DNA of 64,000 bases from Kribbella antibiotica (GCF_004349055.1 NZ_SMKX01000026.1:1-64000), one strand, 5' to 3'. Counted from the stretch's first letter, positions 1 through 9,273 are shown. The notes: generated by a model not told the origin, from the sequence alone. Numbers and translations: made by a program.

Positions 1-60
1 GTAGTGGCACCGGGGGACGGTGACGGGGAGATGGAGTCAGCTGCCTGGGGAGGCCTTGCC

Positions 61-662
61 ATGTTGAAATTTCGCCGTACGACGTTGGTGCTCGCGCTGT
101 CTGCTCTGCTTGTGGGTCCAAGTGCATCGCAGGCGGCGGCTGCGCCGGTTTTGCTAATGGGTTTGAGAGTCCTCGGTTGACGGTTGAGTTTCATGACTAC
201 GTTGCTGGGCAGCAGTTTGATGGGTGGACGGTTACGTCGGGGAGCGTGGATCTGACTACCGACTGGACCGATGCTGAGGGGCGGCAGGCGCTTGATCTCA
301 ACGGGTCTAACGACGGCGCGGTTGCGCGGACTCTGCCTGCGCAGTTGCTTACGACGTAGAAGGTCAGCTTTGCTGTGGCGGGGAACTCGGAGGGGCCGCC
401 GACGGTTAAGAGTGGCAAGGTGACGGTCAACGGGCAGGACGTTGACACCTTTACCTTCAGCGTTGCGGGGAAGAACAACAGCAACATGGGCTGGGTTTAT
501 CGGAGCTTCTACTTCACTAACTTGCTGTCGTCGAGTGCGGTGCTGCAGTTTGCCGGTACGTCGGGCTCTGCGTGGGGAGCTGTTGTCGACGACGTCAAGG
601 TGGAGAGCTGCCTGCTGATCTTGTGCCCGCCTGGAGCAGCCTCGGTCAACCGGATCCGTTGA
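61..662 (+). pseudogene. Decayed secreted choice-of-anchor C / DUF642-like protein
   Basis: An ATG at 61 opens a clear signal peptide (MLKFRRTTLVLALSALLVG...) that ends at TGA 178-180. A mature-protein frame runs beside it: NGFESP begins at 156 in another frame and continues to 662. The two frames would join with a 1-base loss or 2-base gain near 141-156. A second lesion, TAG at 357-359, interrupts the mature frame just before KVSFAVAGN; the frame then runs on through MGWVYRSFYFT and DDVKVES to TGA 660-662. NGFESP, the GW...F motif and the terminal DDV match secreted beta-sandwich proteins of the choice-of-anchor C/DUF642 kind (established family pattern, recognised by eye). G/C bias at third positions is weaker than in neighbours, as expected for a decaying gene. 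Original function unknown. Confidence 0.7.
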
Positions 663-1856
663 TTAGTTGATGGAGCGGACCTCGGGGTAGCGCGGGAGGG
701 GCCGGCTTCGGTGCATCAAGAAGGTGTCGAACCAGGCGGCGATGTAGGCGCGCTGGGCTTTGATGCTGCGGTCGGGGTTGATGGTGCCGATGCCGGCGGT
801 CACGGTTTCGGGCGGGATCGGGTACGCCGCCGCTAGCTGCGGAATGGCGAATTGGTAGTCGGCGAAGGAGGGGTGCCGGCTGCCGAGGAGGTTCAGGTCG
901 AGCTTCGGGCCGCGTTGGTGTTGCCAGAAGGCGGCCCATGACGGGTCGTAGTCCGGGCTGTTGGCCGGTACGGCGTGGTGGTGGCCTTCGGAGCCGAAGA
1001 GCAGGAAAGGCCGGTCGAGCCCTCGGAGGGCGGACTCGCCTAGGACTTTGCCGTCTAGGTCGTAGACCATTGCGCCGTCGAGGTTGATGCCTACGTCGAT
1101 GCGGCGGTCGAGGAGCATTGCTTCGGCCGCTGCGAAGCCGCCTGCGGAGAAGCCCAGTACGCCGACCCTGGACAGGTCCATCGTCTTCGCCAGCCCACTG
1201 CGCGATCGGGCGAGCTCGTCGAGGACGAAACGTAGGTCGGCGACGCGGGTTTGGATGGCTTGGCGGTAGACCGCGGTCTCGTCGCTGGGTGGGATCGTTG
1301 CGCGCTCAATCCGGCCACCTGGGAACTCGACCGGCGCCTCGCCGGTGTGGTCGATGGCTACGACGATGTAGCCGCGGCTGGCCAGGTCTTCGATCTGGTG
1401 GGTGCCGAAGGTGCGTGAGGTGCCGAAGCCGGGGGAGTAGAGGATGACCGGGTGGTTGCGACCTCGGACGGCGGCATTCAGCCGTGCGTTTGTTGGGGTT
1501 CGGGCGTAGTCGAGCTCGGGGCCTTCGAGGCCGATCAGAGGTAGCCAGTCGGCTGCCAGGACGGGGCCGAAGGCTTTCGACGTGTAGGTGGCGCGCGGTT
1601 CGCCGTGGGGTATTGCTGGATAGACGACGCTGATCATGAGTTCGCGCACCCGGCTGGGGGTCCAGGGGTCTTGGCGACCACGGTCTACCAGGTGCAGGGA
1701 CGTCGTACCGATTGGTGCAGCAACCGTCGGCCGGGGGACGCGCAGTGCTAGCCCAGCCGGCTGCGATGCTTCGGCCATCGGTACGCCGGCCATGCCGAGC
1801 ATGAGGCTCGTCGCCAGCACCAAGCGGGTCAGCAATCTGACCGTGGTTTCCCGCAT
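663..1856 (-). CDS. Secreted alpha/beta hydrolase, PAF-acetylhydrolase-like lipase/esterase
   Basis: About 397 residues with an N-terminal Sec signal peptide ending near residue 30 (AEA). The lipase nucleophile elbow GFSAGGF places the catalytic serine near residue 237, an aspartate follows in NLDG about 23 residues on, and a histidine lies in SRHPSFADY near 328; this order and the HxSFxDY motif fit platelet-activating-factor acetylhydrolase-like esterases. It probably hydrolyses a lipid or short ester outside the cell; the substrate cannot be read from sequence. The ATG at 1856 is chosen because a GAGGGGGA ribosome site lies 4 bases before it; a TTG one codon earlier is possible. It converges with the broken gene at 61-662, their ends abutting. 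Confidence 0.8.
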   Translation of the reverse strand: MRETTVRLLTRLVLATSLMLGMAGVPMAEASQPAGLALRVPRPTVAAPIGTTSLHLVDRGRQDPWTPSRVRELMISVVYPAIPHGEPRATYTSKAFGPVLAADWLPLIGLEGPELDYARTPTNARLNAAVRGRNHPVILYSPGFGTSRTFGTHQIEDLASRGYIVVAIDHTGEAPVEFPGGRIERATIPPSDETAVYRQAIQTRVADLRFVLDELARSRSGLAKTMDLSRVGVLGFSAGGFAAAEAMLLDRRIDVGINLDGAMVYDLDGKVLGESALRGLDRPFLLFGSEGHHHAVPANSPDYDPSWAAFWQHQRGPKLDLNLLGSRHPSFADYQFAIPQLAAAYPIPPETVTAGIGTINPDRSIKAQRAYIAAWFDTFLMHRSRPLPRYPEVRSIN

Positions 1857-1929
1857 CAAGTCCCCCTCAGGTCTTACACCTCAACACGTTCGAGCACGTC
1901 ACCACAGCTTCCATCCCCCGGTCAAGCTG

Positions 1930-2682
1930 TCAGGCGTTGGCTTTCTCGGTGAGGTAGTTGGACCAGGTGCGGTTGGCAGTGGTCGCGTTGGTGAGGGTCA
2001 GGTTCTGGGCGGTGCGGTAGGCGCGGCCGACTTTGCCCGGTAGGCGGATCGGGAGGTGCGGGCGGCGTTTGCCTTCAAGCTCGAGGTAGGTGTCGACCAG
2101 TTCGCGGAGGGTGTAGACGGTCGGGCCGGCTAGGTCCGGTACGGCGCCAGCGGGCTCGCCTAGGGCTAGTTCGGTGATGCGGGCGGCGACGTCGCGTTCG
2201 TCGACGGGCTGGAAGCGCAGGCCGCCAGGGGTGGGAACGATCGGGAGACCAGCCATCTTCTGGGCGACCGTGTAGGTGAGGCTGTTGAACTGGGCTGCGC
2301 GGAGGATCGTCCAGGGGACGCCTGAGGCGCGGATCGCCTGTTCGGCGCCGAGCTTTTCGCGGAAGTAGCCGATGGGCATCGTGTCGGCGCCGATGACAGA
2401 GATATGGACGATGTGCCGTACGGCGGCCGCTGCGGCGGCGTGGGCGAGATTCGTGGCGGCGAGTGCGTCACCCTTGGCGCCGCCGGCCAGGTGGAGGATC
2501 GTGTCGATGCCGGTCAGGTCCAGGCCGTCAGCCTTCAGCAGGTCGCCTTGCACGTGCTCGACGCCGTCAGCGTTTACGCCGCCACGACGGCTCAGCACGC
2601 GCACGTCGTACCCGGCGGCGGTCAGTCGGGGGACCACAAGCTTGCCGAGGGTTCCGGTGCCGCCGGTTACCAGGATCGTCAT
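1930..2682 (-). CDS. NAD(P)-binding atypical SDR / NmrA-type protein
   Basis: 250 residues opening with the Rossmann dinucleotide motif TGGTGTLG at residues 6-13, which identifies an NAD(P)H-binding extended or atypical short-chain dehydrogenase. The classical YxxxK catalytic pair is not evident, and the SVIGAD and PWTILRAAQF segments are typical of NmrA/HSCARG-like proteins, which may sense redox cofactor rather than act as enzymes. It is probably cytoplasmic, since no signal is seen. It stands alone on the minus strand, divergent from the phosphatase gene at 2937. Substrate or partner unknown. A second protein of similar type is encoded at 21358-22221. Confidence 0.8.
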   Translation of the reverse strand: MTILVTGGTGTLGKLVVPRLTAAGYDVRVLSRRGGVNADGVEHVQGDLLKADGLDLTGIDTILHLAGGAKGDALAATNLAHAAAAAAVRHIVHISVIGADTMPIGYFREKLGAEQAIRASGVPWTILRAAQFNSLTYTVAQKMAGLPIVPTPGGLRFQPVDERDVAARITELALGEPAGAVPDLAGPTVYTLRELVDTYLELEGKRRPHLPIRLPGKVGRAYRTAQNLTLTNATTANRTWSNYLTEKANA

Positions 2683-2936
2683 TGCTGCTCCTCAGTAGAT
2701 CGTCTCTTGTCTGGCTGACGGATCGACTGGAGAAGATGTGACCGGATGTGGCCCAGCTCACCCTGATGGGACAGAGTCGAGGTTCCAATACGCGGAACAA
2801 TCCGTTTCGGGGCGGAGCCTGAGGCTCGGGTCAGGGCGTTCATTCACTGAACATGTAATGGTCTTCGGTGAGGCCTTGATCCTCACCCGGGGGCCGATAC
2901 CTTGCTGTAGTCCGTCCCCCCTCCGCCCCGAGGTGT
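2683..2936. other. Divergent intergenic region
   Basis: This 254-base gap separates the NmrA-like gene from the metallophosphatase and must hold both promoters. I see only a short hairpin, GAGCC-TGA-GGCTC, near 2814-2826, and an AT-richer stretch (CATGTAATGG) near 2849-2858. No confident promoter or operator can be assigned. Confidence 0.3.
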
Positions 2937-4832
2937 GTGAGAAGAATGGTTCGATTCCGTACGACGTATAGCCGCGCGACGCTGGCTGCCGTGACTGCAG
3001 GTGGGTTGCTGGCTGCTGGGTTGATCAGTGCCGCGGCGGCCGCTGAAGGTGATGATCCGCCGAGCGTTCAGCAAGCAGCGCCGATCGCAGCTGAGCGGCA
3101 GCAGGTTGGCGAGAAGGGGTCCAGCGTCGGCAAGGCGCTGCTCAATGCGACCAGTCCTGGGCAGGTTTGTGCTGAACCGGGCGCGAAGTGGTTGCGGCTG
3201 CGGGTTGCGAAGCTGGATCTGCGAGGGACCGATTCACTCGCGGTGGGTTCCACCAGGTTGACGGCGACCAACTGGCAAGGGAAAGCCTTTCATACCAAGG
3301 CCTTCGAGGGACGTTGTGTCAGCGTCACGCCGAAGCTGACAGACCCGGCTAGCAGCTATGAGATCGATGCATATCAGTCGGGAACACAGTCGTTGTCTCT
3401 GGCAACGGTCACGGTGGCGGGCGCTGGTGACATCTGCGGTTCGGCGTGTAACCAGACTCGTGCCCTGCTTGACAGTATTAATCCTGACGCCGTCTTCACC
3501 GCGGGCGATAACGCCTATGAGGCTGGCACGCTGAGCGAGTACAACAACAGCTACCACCCGCAGTGGGGTGCCTATAAGAGCATCACGCACCCGACGCCGG
3601 GCAACCACGAGTATGGGACCAGCGGCGCTTCCGGGTACTTCAGCTACTTCGGCGCTGCCGCCGGCCAGTCCGGCAAGGGCTACTACTCATGGGACATCGG
3701 CGACTGGCACTTCGTCGCGTTGAACTCCAACATCGACAAGAAGGCCGGCAGTGTGCAGGAGGCCTGGCTGCGGAGCGACCTCGCGGCCAGCACCAAACCC
3801 TGTACGGCGGCCTACTGGCACCACTCGCGTTTCGCGGCCGGGAACTACAGCGACGACGCAAGCCTGAAGCCGTTCTTCCAGGCGCTGTACGACTATAAAG
3901 CGGACCTCGTGCTGAGCGGCCACGACCACAACTACGTCCGGTTTGCGCAGTCCAAGCCGGACGGTACGAAGGACACCGCCAACGGCATCCGCGAGCTGCT
4001 CGTCGGCACTGGCGGACGCGCCCTCTACGGAGCTGGCGGTAGCACCGCGGCGACGATCGAGAAGAGCAACTACAACACGTTTGGTGTCGCGAAGCTGACG
4101 CTCAACAGCACCAGCTACACCGCCGACTTCGTCCCGGTCGCGGGCCGTACGTTCACCGATACGGTGACCAGCAGTTGCCACCCGAAGAACGGCAGCGCAA
4201 CCCCGTCGTACACGGTGAGTGCCAACCCTGCCTCGGTCGCGGTGGCCCGCGGCGCCGGTGGCAGCTCGACGGTCACGGTCGCCAGTTCGGGCGGCTTCAA
4301 TGCGGCCACGAACCTCACGGTGTCGGGTCTGCCGGCGGGGGTGACCGCGTCGTACAGTCCGTCGTCGGTGACGCCGCCTGCTAACGGCAACGCGTCGTCC
4401 ACGCTGACTTTCGCGGCCTCGGCCACCGCCACCACCGGCGCGGCTACGGTGACTGTGACCGCGACGTCCGGTACGGCGACCAAGACCACGACGATCGCAC
4501 TCGACGTCACCACGGGAGGCGGCAGCAGCCTCAGCAACGGCGTTCCGGTGACGGGCCTGTCCGGTGCGAAGGGCGCGATGCTGAGGTACACGCTGGCGGT
4601 ACCGGCCGGTGCCACCAACCTGAAGTTCGTGACCTCGGGCGGCTCGGGGGACGCGGACCTGTACGTGAAGTTCGGTTCGGCGCCGACGACGTCGAGCTAC
4701 GACTGCCGGCCGTACGAAAGCGGCAACGCTGAGACCTGCACGATCTCTACTGCGCAGGCCGGCACGTACCACGTGATGCTCAACGGCTATGCGGCGTTCT
4801 CGGGCCTGAGCCTCACCGGCAGTTACTCGTAA
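2937..4832 (+). CDS. Secreted calcineurin-like metallophosphoesterase with C-terminal PPC domain
   Basis: 631 residues with a signal peptide ending near residue 36. The metal-binding set of the calcineurin-like fold is complete: GAGDIC (Asp165), GDN (191-192), GNHE (222-225), HH (295-296) and GHDH (328-331). This resembles purple-acid/alkaline phosphatase-type extracellular esterases. An Ig-like region spans about 425-525, and the last ~95 residues form a bacterial pre-peptidase C-terminal (PPC) domain (GSGDADLYVKFG), a beta-sandwich common on secreted actinobacterial hydrolases and usually an accessory domain. Likely role: extracellular release of phosphate from organic esters. The GTG at 2937 and ATG at 2946 are both possible starts; neither has a well-spaced ribosome site. 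Confidence 0.85.
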   Translation: MRRMVRFRTTYSRATLAAVTAGGLLAAGLISAAAAAEGDDPPSVQQAAPIAAERQQVGEKGSSVGKALLNATSPGQVCAEPGAKWLRLRVAKLDLRGTDSLAVGSTRLTATNWQGKAFHTKAFEGRCVSVTPKLTDPASSYEIDAYQSGTQSLSLATVTVAGAGDICGSACNQTRALLDSINPDAVFTAGDNAYEAGTLSEYNNSYHPQWGAYKSITHPTPGNHEYGTSGASGYFSYFGAAAGQSGKGYYSWDIGDWHFVALNSNIDKKAGSVQEAWLRSDLAASTKPCTAAYWHHSRFAAGNYSDDASLKPFFQALYDYKADLVLSGHDHNYVRFAQSKPDGTKDTANGIRELLVGTGGRALYGAGGSTAATIEKSNYNTFGVAKLTLNSTSYTADFVPVAGRTFTDTVTSSCHPKNGSATPSYTVSANPASVAVARGAGGSSTVTVASSGGFNAATNLTVSGLPAGVTASYSPSSVTPPANGNASSTLTFAASATATTGAATVTVTATSGTATKTTTIALDVTTGGGSSLSNGVPVTGLSGAKGAMLRYTLAVPAGATNLKFVTSGGSGDADLYVKFGSAPTTSSYDCRPYESGNAETCTISTAQAGTYHVMLNGYAAFSGLSLTGSYS

Positions 4833-4835
4833 GCG

Positions 4836-6074
4836 ATGTACCTGTCCACGATGCGTGCCGGCGACACTGCTCGCGCCGGCACTGCTGGTCAACGTCTGCG
4901 GCACGGCCGCGTACCGGGCACGGTCGTTGCCTTGGGCATCGTCAGCTTCGTGACCGATGCGTCCGCGGAGATGATCACCGCGGTGCTGCCGATGTACTTG
5001 ATCTACGGACTCGGCCTGGGCTACCTGCAGTTGGGTGCGCTGGATGGGCTCTACACCGGCGCTACTGCGCTGCTGAGGCTAGCGGGCGGTTACGCCGCCG
5101 ACAGGTTGAATCGGCCGAAGGCGGTCGCAATCGCCGGGTACGGCGTCTCTGCGCTGACCCGGCTCGGGCTTCCCGTGGCCGGTGGCTCGCTGGCCGGGAT
5201 CAGTACGTGCGTGGCGATTGACCGGGCAGGTAAGGGCGTTCGGACCGCGCCCCGCGATGCGATGATCACTCTAGCGACTCCAGCAAAGAACCTGGGTCGG
5301 GCGTTCGGTGTTCATCGCGCGCTCGATACCGCGGGTGCGCTGCTCGGGCCGCTGATCGCGTTCGGGCTGCTCAGCCTGCTGCCCGGCGACTACAACGCTG
5401 TCTTCATGGTGAGCTTCTGCCTCGGCACGATCGGCGTACTCGTCCTGGTGTTCTTCGTCCGCCAGCCGCACCGCGAAGCCGCCCGACGCGCCGCGACCAG
5501 CCTGAAAGCGGGCGTGCGCGTCGCGCTGCGGCCGGGTGTCCGCTCGCTGGTCGTCGCGGCGGCGTTGCTCGGTCTGATGACCGTCGGCGACATGTTCCTG
5601 TACGTCGCTCTCCAGCGCCAAGCCGACCTTCCGACCGCCGTGCTGCCGTTGCTTCCGCTCGGAACCGCCGGAACCTTCATGCTGGCGGCGATTCCGCTCG
5701 GCCGGTTCGCCGATCGATTCGGTCGCTGGCGGATGTTCCTGGCCGCGCATGTTCTTTTGGCCGGTGCCTACTTACTCGTTGCTGGCGGCATCAAAGGGTG
5801 GGTTGTCGCAGGCGCTGTGTTGCTGCTGCACGGCTTGTTCTACGCCGCGAGTGACGGCGTGCTGATGGCGAGCGCGGGCCTGATGGTTCCGGCGGAACTG
5901 CGCGCCACCGGGCTGGCCGTCGTACAGACTGCGCAGGCTTTGGCGCGAGCCGTCGGGGCAGTGGGTTTCGGGGTCGCGACAGCAGCGGCTGGCGCGCGTC
6001 CGGCGTTTGGAGCGTTCGCAGTGTTGCTCGTTGTCGGGGTGCTTCTCATCGCGAGAACGCGAGGACGGTCATGA
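4836..6074 (+). CDS. MFS transporter
   Basis: 412 residues with about 12 hydrophobic segments. The early charged loop GGYAADRLNRPK, with a related LGRFADRFGRW in the second half, is the repeated loop 2-3 / loop 8-9 pattern of major facilitator superfamily carriers. It starts 3 bases after the phosphatase stop and its stop overlaps the next ATG (ATGA at 6071), so the phosphatase, this carrier and the next two genes may form one transcript. Direction and substrate are not evident. SFVTDASAEMITAVLP near residue 35 resembles a subset of drug-efflux-annotated members, which is weak evidence. Confidence 0.85.
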   Translation: MYLSTMRAGDTARAGTAGQRLRHGRVPGTVVALGIVSFVTDASAEMITAVLPMYLIYGLGLGYLQLGALDGLYTGATALLRLAGGYAADRLNRPKAVAIAGYGVSALTRLGLPVAGGSLAGISTCVAIDRAGKGVRTAPRDAMITLATPAKNLGRAFGVHRALDTAGALLGPLIAFGLLSLLPGDYNAVFMVSFCLGTIGVLVLVFFVRQPHREAARRAATSLKAGVRVALRPGVRSLVVAAALLGLMTVGDMFLYVALQRQADLPTAVLPLLPLGTAGTFMLAAIPLGRFADRFGRWRMFLAAHVLLAGAYLLVAGGIKGWVVAGAVLLLHGLFYAASDGVLMASAGLMVPAELRATGLAVVQTAQALARAVGAVGFGVATAAAGARPAFGAFAVLLVVGVLLIARTRGRS

Positions 6075-7003
6075 ACCGGGTCGTCACCGGGGTCGCGTTG
6101 ATCGCACTATTCGTTGCTGGAGGCATCGGTTATGTCGGCTGGCGGGCGAATGCGGCCGACAACCCAACGACATCGCCGCTCGACCTCGGCCGCGCCGGAA
6201 CACTCCTGTACGTCGATCGCGCGGGCACAGTCCGGCAGGTGTCGCGGGACCGGCCGGACCAGGTGATCGGCGCGGGCCCGACGTGTCACCGCGTGTACGC
6301 CGCCGCGGGGACACTCGGTTGCTTGCGGACTACCGGCGTACCGATGTCGGGCGAGCTCGACGTCTACCGCGACGGCGGCCTGACCAAGACCCTGCAGGTC
6401 TGGGGAGATCCGAGTCGAGTGCGGGTCTCGCAGGACGGCCGGTTCGTGGGCTGGACGGTGTTTCGGGCTGGCGACAGCTATATGCGGCAAGGTGCGTTCT
6501 CGACCACGGCTGGCATGTTCGACGTGAACAGCGGCACGCAGTACGGGTCGTTGGAGGACTTCACCACGTCCGTCAACGGAAAGCCGTACGGCGAACCGGA
6601 CGTCAACTTCTGGGGCGTGACATTCCTGAACGACGAGGTCTTCTACGCCACCATGGCCAGCAAAGGCAAGACCTGGCTGATGCGCGGCGACTTCGCGAGC
6701 CGCCGCTTGACGAGCCAAAAAGAGAACGTCGAGTGCCCGTCGATCTCACCCGACCAGAAGCGGATCGTCTACAAGTTCCGTACTGGCGATCAGTGGCGGC
6801 TGCATGTGCTCGACCTGACGACTGGTGCGGATCACCCGCTCGCCGAGTCAGCGCACATCGACGACCAGGCGGCCTGGCTCGACGACAAGACGATTGCCTA
6901 CAGCAAGAATGATGGCGAAGGGCCGGCGATCTTCACGGTCCCGGCTGACGGAACCGGTACGCCGCAACGGTTACTGGCCGGCTCATCCCCGGCCCCACTG
7001 TGA
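6071..7003 (+). CDS. Membrane-anchored TolB/WD40-like beta-propeller protein
   Basis: 310 residues. A single N-terminal hydrophobic segment (about residues 3-20) acts as signal anchor; the rest would lie outside the membrane. The repeating pattern (DGRFVGWTV, CPSISPDQKRIVYKFR, AAWLDDKTIAYSKNDG) matches PD40/TolB-like propeller blades, which generally bind other proteins or cell-surface material. It overlaps the MFS gene by 4 bases and the YibE/F gene by 4 bases, implying coupled translation. No enzymatic motif seen. Function unknown. Confidence 0.65.
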   Translation: MNRVVTGVALIALFVAGGIGYVGWRANAADNPTTSPLDLGRAGTLLYVDRAGTVRQVSRDRPDQVIGAGPTCHRVYAAAGTLGCLRTTGVPMSGELDVYRDGGLTKTLQVWGDPSRVRVSQDGRFVGWTVFRAGDSYMRQGAFSTTAGMFDVNSGTQYGSLEDFTTSVNGKPYGEPDVNFWGVTFLNDEVFYATMASKGKTWLMRGDFASRRLTSQKENVECPSISPDQKRIVYKFRTGDQWRLHVLDLTTGADHPLAESAHIDDQAAWLDDKTIAYSKNDGEGPAIFTVPADGTGTPQRLLAGSSPAPL

Positions 7004-8190
7004 GCCACGGCCACGGTGACACCAGCGCGGTCGACGCTGACGCAGTTGTAGCGCGCAGAGTCCGGATCCTGCTCGCCGCCGTACTAACGCCCCTCCTACT
7101 CCTGACCCTAGTCGGCGTCGTCATGCTCTGGCCTAGCCATGAGGTGAAGGTCGATGCGCTGCAGACTGCGAAAGCGCGCGGCGTCGTGCTGTCGATCGCG
7201 CCATGCGCGGAGCGGCCGGACGAGTGCGATCGGGCGCGCGTCAAGGTGACGGCCGGCGAGGGTACCGGCAGCGAGGTCGACGCGCGGGTGGTCAAGCATC
7301 CGCTGGTCCCGCGCGTCCAAGCAGGCAACAGGATTCTGATGCAGGTGATCCCGGAGGCCGCTGCTGACGAGCGATATAAGTACGTCGACCAGGACCGTGG
7401 TCGCCCCTTATTGCTGCTCGTCGGGATCTTCGCCGCCGCGGTGATCGCCCTGTCGCGCTGGCGTGGACTGGCGGCCCTTGGCGCGCTGGCCGTCACCGCC
7501 GTGGTGCTGACTCAGTTCGTCATGCCAGCGATCCTGGCGGGCGGCGATCCGTTGCTGGTGGCCGTGGTCGGAGCGTTCGTGATCATGAGCGTCACTTTGC
7601 TGCTGACGCACGGGCCGAATGCGCAGACCGCAATCTCCATGGCCGGTACGGCGGGCGCCCTGGTGCTCACGGCCGCTCTCGGCGAACTGTTCGTTCTGGG
7701 GAGTCGAATCAGCGGGTTGGACAACAACGGCGCGTCCGAGGTGGCGGCGTACGTTCCTGGCGGGGTGAACCTGCCGTCGCTGGTGGTGGCCGGCCTGGTC
7801 ATCGGCGCCCTTGGGGTGCTGGACGATGTGACTGTTACCCAGACGGCAGCGGTGTGGGAGCTGTCAGCGGCGAAGCCGAACGCGAGCCGGCGTGAGTTGC
7901 TCGCGGCCGGGCTGCGGATCGGGCGCTCGCACGTCGCGTCTGTGGTCAACACGCTGGTGTTGGCCTATGCGGGTGCGGCGCTGCCACTGCTGATGCTGTT
8001 CGCCATCACCGGAACGCCTGACTCGTACGTCGTGTCGCTGGAGACCGTTGCCACGCAGATCGTCAACGGGCTGGTCGGCAGCCTCGGGATCATCGCCGCC
8101 GTACCGCTCACGACCGCGCTGGCGGCCGCTGCGGTCGCGCACCGCAGCGGATCAGTCCCAAGCCCACGCGACGCGGTAGATGCCGGGTAG
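7000..8190 (+). CDS. YibE/F family membrane protein
   Basis: 396 residues: one N-terminal membrane segment (about 25-45), an extracytoplasmic stretch to about residue 125, then a run of hydrophobic helices. The segments GVLDDVTVTQTAAVWEL and AYAGAALPLLMLF are characteristic of the YibE/F family, whose activity is not established. Start is GTG 7000, overlapping the preceding TGA. The 3' end overlaps the convergent HTH gene by 39 bases. Confidence 0.8.
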   Translation: MSHGHGDTSAVDADAVVARRVRILLAAVLTPLLLLTLVGVVMLWPSHEVKVDALQTAKARGVVLSIAPCAERPDECDRARVKVTAGEGTGSEVDARVVKHPLVPRVQAGNRILMQVIPEAAADERYKYVDQDRGRPLLLLVGIFAAAVIALSRWRGLAALGALAVTAVVLTQFVMPAILAGGDPLLVAVVGAFVIMSVTLLLTHGPNAQTAISMAGTAGALVLTAALGELFVLGSRISGLDNNGASEVAAYVPGGVNLPSLVVAGLVIGALGVLDDVTVTQTAAVWELSAAKPNASRRELLAAGLRIGRSHVASVVNTLVLAYAGAALPLLMLFAITGTPDSYVVSLETVATQIVNGLVGSLGIIAAVPLTTALAAAAVAHRSGSVPSPRDAVDAG

Positions 8191-9099
8191 CGGGTTCACC
8201 TCGACCAGTTGAGCGGTGTGTGAGGCGCCGAGCCACAGGTCGGTCTCCTTCGGTTCGCTGTCGGCGACCGATAGGCGGTGGGTGCGGTAGACCCGCACCG
8301 GTAGGCAGGACGGGTCGAAGCGGACCTGGATCGAGAAGTCCAGCAGGCCGGGCGCGGCCCGGTGCGACTGATAGGCGTCGATCTCGGCCGTCGCCGATCG
8401 CAGCGTGTAGCGCAGCACGGTCAGCTCGCCTGCCCGCAGCGGTCGCTCTAGCAACAGCTCGTAGGTGCAGAACCCGGTGGCTTCGTCGTCACGCCGACGA
8501 CCCACCCGGCAGCCGACAGTGTCCTCGATGCGCAGTGGCTCGACCATCCCGGCGTCGGTGCGGAAGGCAGCGACGTACCGATCGACGTTGTCTTGTACGG
8601 CGCGAACGACGACCAGGTAGCTGGATTCGAGCAGCTTGTGGTCCTTGCTGACGGTGCTGGTGATGTGCACGCCGACCTTGGTGAGCCGATGCAGTGCGTC
8701 GAGGCTCGTGCCCATGCGCTGTAGGGCGCGGGACAGCCCATCAGGGCGGGCCCACGCCTCGTCGAGCCGCAACGAGTTGGGGTGTTGGGCCAGCCAGCGC
8801 CCACGCGGCCGCGCCGGGCCCAGCAGCGACGACAACGCCTCCGGGTCGAGTCCGAGAACCTCCTCGACAACCGACAGCGCTCGCAACGACTCAGGTCGTT
8901 CCGGCCTGGTGCGGCCGTGCTGCCAATAGCTGAGCGCGGTCTTGCTCACCCGCGCGCCCCGCTCTTCGAGCTTGTGCTGCAAGCGGTCAAGACTCAGGCC
9001 GCTGCCTCGAATCGCCAGCTTCAGCGCAAGGCTGAACGGACCGCTGGCAAGTACTTCGTCCAACTGCACGCGGTCACTGTCGAGTCCGTCGACGCCCAC
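8152..9099 (-). CDS. Helix-turn-helix transcriptional regulator
   Basis: 315 residues. Residues about 18-65 (SLALKLAIRGSGLSLDRLQ, then SKTALSYWQHGRTRPER) form an XRE-like helix-turn-helix in which the recognition helix would be KTALSYWQHGR. The remaining ~220 residues have no recognisable enzyme motif and presumably sense a ligand or form dimers. It is divergent from the Tat/DUF4331 operon at 9310, with two strong palindromes between them, so it is a candidate regulator of that operon and of itself (inference). Its 3' end overlaps the YibE/F gene. Confidence 0.7.
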   Translation of the reverse strand: MGVDGLDSDRVQLDEVLASGPFSLALKLAIRGSGLSLDRLQHKLEERGARVSKTALSYWQHGRTRPERPESLRALSVVEEVLGLDPEALSSLLGPARPRGRWLAQHPNSLRLDEAWARPDGLSRALQRMGTSLDALHRLTKVGVHITSTVSKDHKLLESSYLVVVRAVQDNVDRYVAAFRTDAGMVEPLRIEDTVGCRVGRRRDDEATGFCTYELLLERPLRAGELTVLRYTLRSATAEIDAYQSHRAAPGLLDFSIQVRFDPSCLPVRVYRTHRLSVADSEPKETDLWLGASHTAQLVEVNPLPGIYRVAWAWD

Positions 9100-9233
9100 G
9101 AGCTCACCGTAGCGGCTCGTACGGCGACCTATCCGAGGTCGCCGGGGTGTCGAAGGCGCCTGCGCCGCTGGCCGTCTTTTGCGTGTGGACCCATCCGCCG
9201 GTCCTGCGGCTGCGAACGCCGTACGGCAGTGAG

Positions 9234-9249
9234 TGTGATTCAGATCACA
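9234..9249. promoter_or_regulatory. Perfect CRP/GlxR-type palindrome
   Basis: TGTGATTCAGATCACA is a perfect 16-base palindrome apart from its central bases and matches the CRP/GlxR-family consensus TGTGA-N6-TCACA. It lies 60 bases before the Tat-protein start at 9310 and 135 bases before the divergent HTH gene, so a cAMP-receptor-type protein could act on either promoter. Confidence 0.7.
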
Positions 9250-9250
9250 T

Positions 9251-9273
9251 CAGATGCGATCGGGTCGCATCTG
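9251..9273. promoter_or_regulatory. 23-base inverted repeat, probable operator
   Basis: CAGATGCGA and TCGCATCTG are perfect 9-base arms around a TCGGG centre, one base after the CRP-type site. There is no U-tract, and the position 36 bases before the 9310 start suits a repressor or activator site rather than a terminator. The divergent HTH regulator (8152-9099) is the obvious candidate ligand. Confidence 0.65.

Noticed and set aside
3687-4904. Long minus-strand open frame opposite the metallophosphatase
   Set aside because: Arg/Gly-rich product with no domain; it is the antisense of a gene with all catalytic motifs and a signal peptide.
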